Assembly: GCF_938045465.1 (NCBI RefSeq)
Contig: NZ_CALIBF010000049.1
Span: forward strand, 1-13,286
DNA: 13,286 nucleotides
Reading direction: 5' to 3'
From: an uncultured Campylobacter sp.
GTDB taxonomy: Bacteria > Campylobacterota > Campylobacteria > Campylobacterales > Campylobacteraceae
Part shown: piece by piece, positions 8,400 through 13,286 of the stretch
Position numbering within the stretch: position 1 is the first letter of the stretch
Layout: each line of letters opens with the position of its first letter
Program-made: the position numbers and the translations under genes
The notes under the pieces: model-generated
Seen by the model: the letters and a program-made list of their open reading frames with translations, nothing else
What the model was told of the DNA's origin: nothing
The model's database searches: none

Positions 8400-9533
8400 A
8401 TGAGACTTATCGGATTTATCAGAGGTGAAAATGTCATAGTCGCCACAGGCGGGGTCGAGTATAGCTACGAAATGCTGGGCGAGCGCGATTCTACCTTAAC
8501 GGACGGCGATGAGGTAAGCTTCGACACGCTAGCATCCAGCGCGATAAATATAAAGCGCGTCGAGGGCTCCAAATCCAAAGACCGCGTAGCGCAAAAAGTA
8601 ACCCCACAGCCAAAAGAATCTGCAAAGCAAAACAATGAAATTTTTGGCGATAAGGATTTTGCAGAAAATAATATATCAGAAGCGCCATCCTTTCAAAGCT
8701 CCACCGAAAATATCGCAGAGGATAAATCCGCCGTAAAAGAAACGAAGGTCGCAAAAAAATTTAAGAATTTTAAATTTAACCGCAAAGCTAAGCCTACGAG
8801 TGCAAAAAAACCGAAATTCTTTGGATTTGAGTTCGTCCAAACCGATGATCTGCGCACTACGCAAAGTGTCGAGAGTAAAATTTATACTTCATCTATCCGC
8901 AAGGAAGGACTTAAATCCATAATCCTGCCCATAGTGCCGATAGTCATTATTTTGATATTCCGTTCGCAAATCGCAAGCATATTTCTATCTTTTTCGCAGA
9001 TCGAAGCTTATGTCAATCAAGACACGGTTTATATGGTAATGGATCTGCTGATTTTCCTTAGTTTTGCGCTATTTTATCTGCTGCCGCTTAACCGCGCGAT
9101 AAACCTACTCTCCATAGCGACGCACGATCAATACCCGATGCGTCAAATGGCGAATTACAACGTCTTTATCATCCTGTGCGTCATCTCTACGATCCTGCAG
9201 GATAAGAGCCTGGGGCTGGATGAGTTCGAGCAGATTTTCATCTGCGGCGTGATCGGATTTGGGCTAATTTCGTTTTATTATAAGTTCAAAGCGTTTGCAT
9301 TTATGTTTTTCAAAACCGCAGGCTCGATCCTATTTGCTCCTGCGCTGCTTGTGGAGCTCGCAGCTATTATTTTCATCGGTATCGGCGACCGCTATACTGG
9401 TGCATCGATAAAATTTATGGAGCTAACGGGGCTATTTTTTGCGAGCACGGTATGGAGGTACATCATAATTTTTATCGTTATGTCGCCGCTTTATTTCCTT
9501 GGATTTTGTATGTTAAGGCGGATTAAAAAATAA
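8400..9533 (+). CDS. Hypothetical membrane protein with N-terminal beta segment and Lys-rich linker
   Basis: A 377-residue protein I do not recognise by name. Residues 1-55 look like a small soluble beta-rich unit. Its TLTDGDEVSFD (32-42) resembles the end of cold-shock/OB-type domains, but the RNA-binding aromatic motifs are absent. Residues 56-170 are a polar Lys/Ser/Glu-rich, probably disordered linker with a strongly basic patch (about 114-140). Residues 171-372 hold about six membrane segments (near 172-187, 210-229, 252-268, 276-294, 303-328, 351-372) separated by short loops. The protein ends in RRIKK, so a cytoplasmic tail is likely. The start at 8400 lies ten bases after GGGGA, which is a little long. 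It is 60 bases downstream of glmS without a clear terminator, so read-through is possible. No function is proposed. Confidence 0.85.
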   Translation: MRLIGFIRGENVIVATGGVEYSYEMLGERDSTLTDGDEVSFDTLASSAINIKRVEGSKSKDRVAQKVTPQPKESAKQNNEIFGDKDFAENNISEAPSFQSSTENIAEDKSAVKETKVAKKFKNFKFNRKAKPTSAKKPKFFGFEFVQTDDLRTTQSVESKIYTSSIRKEGLKSIILPIVPIVIILIFRSQIASIFLSFSQIEAYVNQDTVYMVMDLLIFLSFALFYLLPLNRAINLLSIATHDQYPMRQMANYNVFIILCVISTILQDKSLGLDEFEQIFICGVIGFGLISFYYKFKAFAFMFFKTAGSILFAPALLVELAAIIFIGIGDRYTGASIKFMELTGLFFASTVWRYIIIFIVMSPLYFLGFCMLRRIKK

Positions 9534-9656
9534 TTCTGCGAAATTTTACTGCAAATCTCGCTATGATTAAATTTTACTACGATAGAATTCCACTAAAAAT
9601 TTCATCGCAAAATTTAGCGGGGATTTGAACTTTATCAAAGTAAAATTCTACCGCAT

Positions 9657-9682
9657 TAAAATTTTATCGAAATAAAATTCTA
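9657..9682 (+). repeat. 26-base imperfect direct repeat, copy 1
   Basis: This copy pairs with 9984-10009. The two match at 24 of 26 positions, differing only at AT versus GC in the tenth and eleventh bases. The shared right half is CGAAATAAAATTCTA. Confidence 0.7.
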
Positions 9683-9983
9683 TAACTTTAGGCGCAGATC
9701 GCACGCCCTAAAACAATATATGTCTTTTATATGCGTTAATGCACGCTTACAAAAATACCAGTGTGCCTGCGAAATTCCGATACAATGTCCCTCTTTTATT
9801 TGACAAAAGCCATAGCAATTTTACATCGCGTCTGTAAAATCTTACCGCTAAATTCCATCTTTAAATCTCGCGCGCTCAACGCATATCAAAGCAGAATTTT
9901 ATCCACGTAATTCGGCGCGAAATTCAAAGCTAAATTTCACATCGCATTCTACGGCGAAATTCCAATACATAGCTCTATCATAA

Positions 9984-10009
9984 TAAAATTTTGCCGAAAT
10001 AAAATTCTA
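9984..10009 (+). repeat. 26-base imperfect direct repeat, copy 2
   Basis: Second copy of the element at 9657-9682, 327 bases away in the same orientation, with two adjacent differences. Confidence 0.7.
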
Positions 10010-10107
10010 ATCGATACAAAAATCTAAGCGCGGATTCAAATCAAATTTAAAGCTATGGGCTCTGCGCTCCGCAGCTAATTAAATTTCATCACCAAATTTT
10101 GTCGCGT

Positions 10108-10168
10108 TTAAATTTAGCCGTCCGCGCGCCGTATTAAAATTCCGCCCCACTACCGCGGCTAAATTTAA
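10108..10168. repeat. 13-base perfect inverted repeat with 35-base loop
   Basis: TTAAATTTAGCCG at 10108-10120 is the exact reverse complement of CGGCTAAATTTAA at 10156-10168. It lies 37 bases downstream of the tgt stop codon in the direction of tgt transcription. It could fold in the tgt transcript, but no T-run follows the stem on that strand. Because AAATTT is itself palindromic and very common here, part of the symmetry is expected. Confidence 0.55.
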
Positions 10169-10204
10169 CTATCGCGCTAAATCCGCGCCCTCGCCTGCTG
10201 AAAT

Positions 10205-11371
10205 TTAATCTCGCGCCCCGCTTCGTGCGGCGTAGAATTCACGCCTAAACTCCGCAAACCGCCCGTGCACGATCGCCTCTCTCATATCCGCGGCAAGGCG
10301 CAGGTAATAATGCAGATTGTGAATGCTAGCCAGGCGGTAAAAGCTAAGCTCGCGCGCGCGAAATAGATGATTTAGATAGCCGCGGCTGAAGCGCTTGCAC
10401 GTGTAGCAGTCGCAGTGCGGATCGATCGGATCGTGATCGCTGATAAAGCCCGCGTTTTTGATGCCGATCTTGCCGAAGCTCGTAAATAGCGTGCCGTTGC
10501 GGGCATTGCGCGTAGGCATCACGCAGTCGAACATATCCACGCCGCGAGCGACGTTTTCGACGAGATCCTCGGGCGTACCGACCCCCATCAAATATCGCGG
10601 GCGCGCCGCATCGACGTATGGCATCATGGCTTCTACCGTGTCGTACATCAGCTCGTTTTTCTCGCCCACGCTAAGCCCTCCGATCGCAAGCCCGTCAAAG
10701 CTCATCTCACACAGCGCTTCGGCGCAAAATTTGCGCGCCTGCGGGTCAGTGCCGCCCTGGATGATACCGAAGATGTTTTGATGCGCGTGTAGGCCGCGAG
10801 ATTTCATGACCTCGTGATAATCTATCGCTTCGCGAGCCCATTTTATCGTGCGCGCGACGCTTAGATCGATACGCTTTTTGAGCCGCGATCTATCATCGCA
10901 GCTCAATGCGCCAGGCTCACGCGGCAACTCCACTAAATCGTCCAAAATCATCATAATATCGGAGTTTAGCTCATACTGCGTATCGAGCACCGAGCGCGGT
11001 GTGAAATAATGCATACTGCCGTCGATGTGGCTTTTAAATTTTATGCCGCCCTCGTCGTTTTTGGTGTTTGCGCGCAGACTGAAGGCCTGAAAGCCGCCGC
11101 TGTCGGTCAAAAAGCTGCGAGGAAATTTCGTAAATCCGTGCAGCCCGCCAAACTCCGCCACCACCCGCGAGCCCGGGCGCAGATACATGTGATAGGTATT
11201 AGCAAGGATGATTTGCGCGCCCAGGAGCTGCACTACGTCCGTCGCATCAAGCGCCTTGACCGCGCCCACGGTGCCGACCGGCATAAAAACGGGGGTGCGG
11301 ATCGTGCTATGCGCCGTGCGGATCGTGCAGGCGCGCGCCGCGCCGTCTGTGGCGTCTATCTTAAAATCCAT
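10205..11371 (-). CDS. tgt: Queuine tRNA-ribosyltransferase (tRNA-guanine transglycosylase)
   Basis: A 388-residue enzyme exchanging the guanine at position 34 of GUN-anticodon tRNAs for preQ1 in the queuosine pathway. DSGGFQ at 90-95 carries the conserved Asp that takes part in catalysis and base recognition. FGIIQGG (201-207) and GGLSVGE (231-237) shape the base pocket. DMFDCVMPTRNARNG (279-293) holds the nucleophilic Asp region and the tRNA-binding arginines. The zinc site is C320, C322 and C325 (CDCYTC) plus H351, with the 31-residue spacing of the E. coli enzyme. AAAGGA six bases before the ATG supports the start. Length is normal for the bacterial family. No queuosine synthesis genes are adjacent, so it appears to stand alone here. 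Confidence 0.98.
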   Translation of the reverse strand: MDFKIDATDGAARACTIRTAHSTIRTPVFMPVGTVGAVKALDATDVVQLLGAQIILANTYHMYLRPGSRVVAEFGGLHGFTKFPRSFLTDSGGFQAFSLRANTKNDEGGIKFKSHIDGSMHYFTPRSVLDTQYELNSDIMMILDDLVELPREPGALSCDDRSRLKKRIDLSVARTIKWAREAIDYHEVMKSRGLHAHQNIFGIIQGGTDPQARKFCAEALCEMSFDGLAIGGLSVGEKNELMYDTVEAMMPYVDAARPRYLMGVGTPEDLVENVARGVDMFDCVMPTRNARNGTLFTSFGKIGIKNAGFISDHDPIDPHCDCYTCKRFSRGYLNHLFRARELSFYRLASIHNLHYYLRLAADMREAIVHGRFAEFRREFYAARSGARD

Positions 11372-11534
11372 CGTGATCCTTTAAATTTAGCTTCTTGCGC
11401 GCACTCGGCGCGAAATTTTAAAAAGCGATTGTAGCGAAATTTAAATTTGCGGCAGGTAAATTAAGGAATTTTATAGTATTAAAGTTAGAATTTTAAAGAA
11501 TGCTGTGCAAACACGCAACACAACGTCAATAAGA

Positions 11535-11735
11535 TTAAAGAGCTTTCGTATTTTTATCTTTAGTTTCGTTTGAAAATTCTAAAAGCTTTTCGTAGCTTTT
11601 TCGCATATGCTCGATGGTATCATCTATCGCAAGACCTTGCATGATAACGCGATACAAATTTGGACGCGTTTTTTTCCAATTTCTTAGTGTTTGCACATCT
11701 ACGCCCAAGTATCCTGCTATATCTCTTTTTGTCAT
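11535..11735 (-). CDS. Small helix-turn-helix DNA-binding protein (putative regulator)
   Basis: A 66-residue protein. Residues 2-22 (TKRDIAGYLGVDVQTLRNWKK) form a clear helix-turn-helix of the Xre/MerR-like small-regulator kind, with the recognition helix at about VQTLRNWKK. A conserved-looking RPNLYRVIMQGL segment and a polar, charged tail follow. Such minimal HTH proteins are common on phage and integrative elements of campylobacters, from general knowledge. A GGGG run five bases before the ATG may serve as the ribosome binding site. The gene is divergent from the two-gene cassette to its right, with palindromic sequences in the spacer, which suggests it controls that cassette and itself. 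A second role, such as excisionase or partner of an integrase, cannot be excluded, though no integrase is visible. Confidence 0.82.
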   Translation of the reverse strand: MTKRDIAGYLGVDVQTLRNWKKTRPNLYRVIMQGLAIDDTIEHMRKSYEKLLEFSNETKDKNTKAL

Positions 11736-11788
11736 TTTCGCCCCATTTTTTAAACGATAGACTATAAAAAAGAGGTTAAATTTCCAAC

Positions 11789-11842
11789 AGCATAATATTT
11801 ACTATTTTTAGGATTATAAAGCATAAATATTATGCTTTATAA
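11789..11842. promoter_or_regulatory. Nested inverted repeats in divergent spacer, candidate operator
   Basis: TTATAAAGCATAA (11814-11826), spacer ATA, then TTATGCTTTATAA (11830-11842) form a perfect 13-base inverted repeat. In addition AGCATAATATTT (11789-11800) is the exact reverse complement of AAATATTATGCT (11825-11836). The core AGCATAA/TTATGCT is therefore present three times within 54 bases. It lies between the HTH gene start (11735) and the cassette start (11901), where an autoregulated operator is expected. Binding by the 66-residue protein is inference. Confidence 0.6.
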
Positions 11843-11854
11843 GTTTATATTTAT

Positions 11855-11871
11855 ATTATATTTAATATAAT
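11855..11871 (+). promoter_or_regulatory. AT palindrome with -10 box TATAAT for the rightward cassette
   Basis: ATTATATT, one base, AATATAAT is a 17-base perfect palindrome. Its right end supplies TATAAT (11866-11871), about 30 bases before the ATG at 11901, which is suitable -10 spacing. The tract is so AT-rich that symmetry alone is weak evidence. Confidence 0.5.
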
Positions 11872-11900
11872 TTTAATCAAAATTTTCGTAGGAGCAAAAA

Positions 11901-12236
11901 ATGAAAAGAGACAATACAATAGAGTGCGAGAGGTTCTTTTCATATAAGAATGACGAGGAGTTGGAACTGCTATACCAAGATGACTGGTTTTGCGTAGTTT
12001 TCGGGACAGCCGAAGATATGAATAAAAAATCTATCGGCATAAGATGGATTATAGATAAGAAAGGCGATAAAAACCCTAAAGGATATCCATATGAAAGATA
12101 TGTAAGATTACCCTGGTGTTTTAGCGAAGGTTTTTTACAAACGATTTTAGTAAATAAAAATCCAAGCGGACAAGTGATATGCAAAAGCGAAAATATAGAA
12201 GAAGCCATAAAATACTTTAAAAATTTAAAGGATTAA
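11901..12236 (+). CDS. Hypothetical 111-residue protein, first gene of the accessory cassette
   Basis: Not recognised. It is a soluble-looking protein with no signal peptide or membrane helix. It is rich in aromatic and charged residues, with Trp at 29, 49 and 72 and four cysteines (9, 31, 73, 94). WFCVVFGTAEDM (29-40) and IGIRWIIDKKG (45-55) look like beta strands of a compact alpha/beta fold. The C-terminal ENIEEAIKYFKNLKD is a likely helix. Size and style recall small immunity-type proteins, but that is an impression, not a motif match. GTAGGAG just before the ATG is a good ribosome binding site. The stop is two bases from the next ATG, so translation is probably coupled. G+C is lower than in the core genes. 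Confidence 0.85.
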   Translation: MKRDNTIECERFFSYKNDEELELLYQDDWFCVVFGTAEDMNKKSIGIRWIIDKKGDKNPKGYPYERYVRLPWCFSEGFLQTILVNKNPSGQVICKSENIEEAIKYFKNLKD

Positions 12237-12238
12237 AA

Positions 12239-13090
12239 ATGAAAAAATTTATGTTCATCTCTTGCCTGCTGATTTTTGTGTGCGGTTGTGATGGCGATAT
12301 AGAGGGACAAAGCAGCGAAGTAAAAGAAGTCAGACAATTTCACAATGCAAACGGTGCATTAGTAAGAGAAGTCCCTTATAACGAAGCAGGGCAAATTCAT
12401 GGAATTGCAAGAGAATGGTATTCAAATGGCGATTTTAAACTAGAAATGAGATATAAAAACGGTAAAAAGGATGGACCGTTTAAGCAAAGCATAGGTTCTG
12501 GAATGATAAAAGAAGGAAACTATAAAGACAATAAACTTTTAGGCTCTGTCAAAACAAATAATGAAAACGGGATACTCATAAAGGAAGAAATATATGATGA
12601 AAAAGGAATACTTTTAAAAATTACATCTTGGTATGATAATGGGCAGAAAAAAAGCGAAACTGACTACGAAGATGGTTATAAAACAAAAAATTATGTAGAA
12701 TATTACGAAAATGGACAATTAAAATCTCAATATGATGACGTTGGAGAAAAAACATGGTATGAAAATGGACAACAAGAGAGCGAAGAAAATAATGATGGAA
12801 CATGGCGTAATTGGTACAAAAATGGTCAACTAAAAAGCGAGCGCGACAGCAATAAAACATCACGTTATTGGTATGAAAATGGTTATATACGAAGAGTATC
12901 GAAAACAAATAACGATGGCAAAGAAGAATTTATGGAATGCAATGAGAACGGAATTTTGACTAGCATAAAGCTATTAAGTGATGACAAAACGGAGTATATT
13001 AGCCTATATAATAGACGAGATATTCAGGAACTTATAAAAGAGGCTGGAATTAATGAAAATGATTTATGCAAAACGGGTTTTCTCAAATAA
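12239..13090 (+). CDS. Lipoprotein with WYxNG repeats (YwqK/MORN_2-like, 'antitoxin' family)
   Basis: A 283-residue protein with a lipoprotein signal: a short basic start, a hydrophobic stretch and VCGC with the lipidated cysteine at 17. Asp at +2 often signals inner-membrane retention in E. coli, but this rule is uncertain in campylobacters. The body has a repeated WYxNGxxKSE unit, with WY or YY at about residues 60, 131, 155, 173, 192 and 211. Spacing is about 19 residues in the last copies. This is the MORN_2/YwqK type, which databases frequently name toxin-antitoxin YwqK-family antitoxin; direct evidence for that role is limited. The last 50 residues are non-repetitive. AAAGGA lies inside the end of the upstream gene. 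G+C is near one third in sampled lines. Role here is unknown: immunity, envelope binding and adhesion are all possible. Confidence 0.88.
   Translation: MKKFMFISCLLIFVCGCDGDIEGQSSEVKEVRQFHNANGALVREVPYNEAGQIHGIAREWYSNGDFKLEMRYKNGKKDGPFKQSIGSGMIKEGNYKDNKLLGSVKTNNENGILIKEEIYDEKGILLKITSWYDNGQKKSETDYEDGYKTKNYVEYYENGQLKSQYDDVGEKTWYENGQQESEENNDGTWRNWYKNGQLKSERDSNKTSRYWYENGYIRRVSKTNNDGKEEFMECNENGILTSIKLLSDDKTEYISLYNRRDIQELIKEAGINENDLCKTGFLK
12629..12895 (+). repeat. Coding repeats specifying the WYxNG motif
   Basis: Variants of TGGTATGAAAATGG recur at roughly 57-72 base intervals inside the lipoprotein gene. The later copies are the most alike and are spaced about 57 bases. Copy number could change by recombination between them. 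Confidence 0.65.
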
Positions 13091-13110
13091 GTTGACAAAA
13101 ATTCCTTATC

Positions 13111-13141
13111 GGCAGTAGAACTTGTGCAAAGTCCTACTGCC
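13111..13141. terminator. Hairpin between convergent genes, candidate bidirectional terminator
   Basis: GGCAGTAG (13111-13118) and CTACTGCC (13134-13141) are perfectly complementary. After an A/C mismatch the stem continues as ACTT/AAGT around a five-base loop. It sits 20 bases after the lipoprotein stop and nine after the stop of the leftward gene at the right edge. A T-run follows only on the minus strand and is about ten bases away, so terminator activity is likely but not textbook. Confidence 0.5.
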
Positions 13142-13149
13142 CAACACAC

Positions 13150-13286
13150 CTAAGCGCTTTTGCGTATACGACGGCGTCTTTTTGGTGCAGTCTTGGCCGC
13201 GCTAGTCGCTGTAGAGTTTGTCGATACGCTTCCGCCGCTCGCCGCACTTGAAGCATCTATCGCATCATCTTCGGTGAAATTTAAAT
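13150..13286 (-). CDS. C-terminal 44 codons of an unidentified protein (5' part beyond right edge)
   Basis: The minus strand is open from the right edge to TAG at 13152-13150. It encodes LNFTEDDAID, an Ala/Ser/Gly/Thr-rich stretch, and then the basic end PKRRRRIRKSA. Codon use and G+C match the core genes rather than the adjacent low-GC cassette, and the frame ends at a clean stop facing a hairpin, so it is probably a real gene end. A disordered linker with an arginine-rich tail is common in nucleic-acid-binding proteins, but the family cannot be named from this fragment. Confidence 0.65.
   Translation of the reverse strand, partial: LNFTEDDAIDASSAASGGSVSTNSTATSAAKTAPKRRRRIRKSA

Larger units (their letters stand above)
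9534..10204. other. Gene-free 670-base region dense in AAATTT words and short repeats
   Basis: This lies between two convergent genes, the membrane protein and tgt. No reading frame with a plausible ribosome binding site, tRNA, or family-like sequence was found on either strand. By eye it holds about 13 AAATTT words, starting at 9541, 9569, 9597, 9610, 9659, 9932, 9986, 10043, 10081, 10094, 10110, 10161 and 10201. There are also many AAATTC/GAATTT near-variants, a 26-base direct repeat and a 13-base inverted repeat. It could be decayed coding DNA, a family of intergenic repeats, or a non-coding RNA locus; the sequence alone does not decide. Confidence 0.7.

Noticed and set aside
9800..9805. 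TTGACA -35-like hexamer, also at 13092-13097
   Set aside because: No TATAAT-like box lies 16-18 bases downstream in either place, and -35 boxes carry little weight in campylobacters.
9785..9910. 41-codon open frame starting MSLFYLTKAIAI in the gene-free region
   Set aside because: No ribosome binding site precedes it, the sequence resembles no family, and a frame this short is expected by chance.
10062..10074. CTGCG-CTC-CGCAG hairpin as an intrinsic terminator
   Set aside because: The stem is only five base pairs and no T-run follows on either strand.
11873..12208. 111-codon frame on the minus strand opposite the hypothetical gene
   Set aside because: It mirrors the plus-strand gene, lacks a ribosome binding site, and would collide with the cassette promoter. 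The plus-strand frame has a good site and is coupled to the next gene.
12629..12895. Tandem repeats considered as a CRISPR array
   Set aside because: The repeats are in frame, degenerate and encode the WYxNG protein motif; there are no constant repeats with unique spacers, and no cas genes.

Overview
The window looks like a chromosomal segment of a Campylobacter-type epsilonproteobacterium, probably one of the higher-GC species. The evidence is a futalosine-pathway menaquinone gene (mqnE), Tgt, GlmS and MetG of epsilonproteobacterial type, short AT-rich intergenic regions, and a very high density of the palindromic word AAATTT. Sampled lines of core genes are close to half G+C. Species identity is inference; no rRNA or tRNA gene was seen.

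Layout: (1) A leftward block at 1-6380 holds, in transcription order, mqnE, an AzgA/NCS2-type purine permease, a Gpt-like purine phosphoribosyltransferase, a GT39/ArnT-like multi-pass membrane protein, a GspH/FimT-like prepilin, and metG, whose C-terminal end runs off the left edge. The first three are separated by only 15-18 bases and form a plausible purine salvage/menaquinone unit. (2) Rightward from a shared AT-rich promoter region come glmS and a 377-residue membrane protein of unknown function. (3) About 670 bases at 9534-10204 carry no convincing gene. They are packed with AAATTT words, a 26-base imperfect direct repeat and a 13-base inverted repeat. (4) tgt is leftward at 10205-11371. 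(5) A lower-GC accessory patch at about 11460-13140 holds a 66-residue helix-turn-helix protein (leftward). Divergent from it are a 111-residue unknown protein and a 283-residue lipoprotein with WYxNG (YwqK/MORN_2-like) repeats. The divergent spacer carries striking nested inverted repeats. (6) The right edge has the last 44 codons of a leftward gene with a low-complexity, basic C-terminus.

The best candidate for something little described is the accessory patch. It is a compact regulator, palindromic operator and two-gene cassette whose lipoprotein belongs to a family often annotated as antitoxin or immunity, with no toxin visible in the window. The second is the pairing of menaquinone biosynthesis with purine uptake and salvage. 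The third is a prepilin directly downstream of a GT-C type membrane glycosyltransferase.
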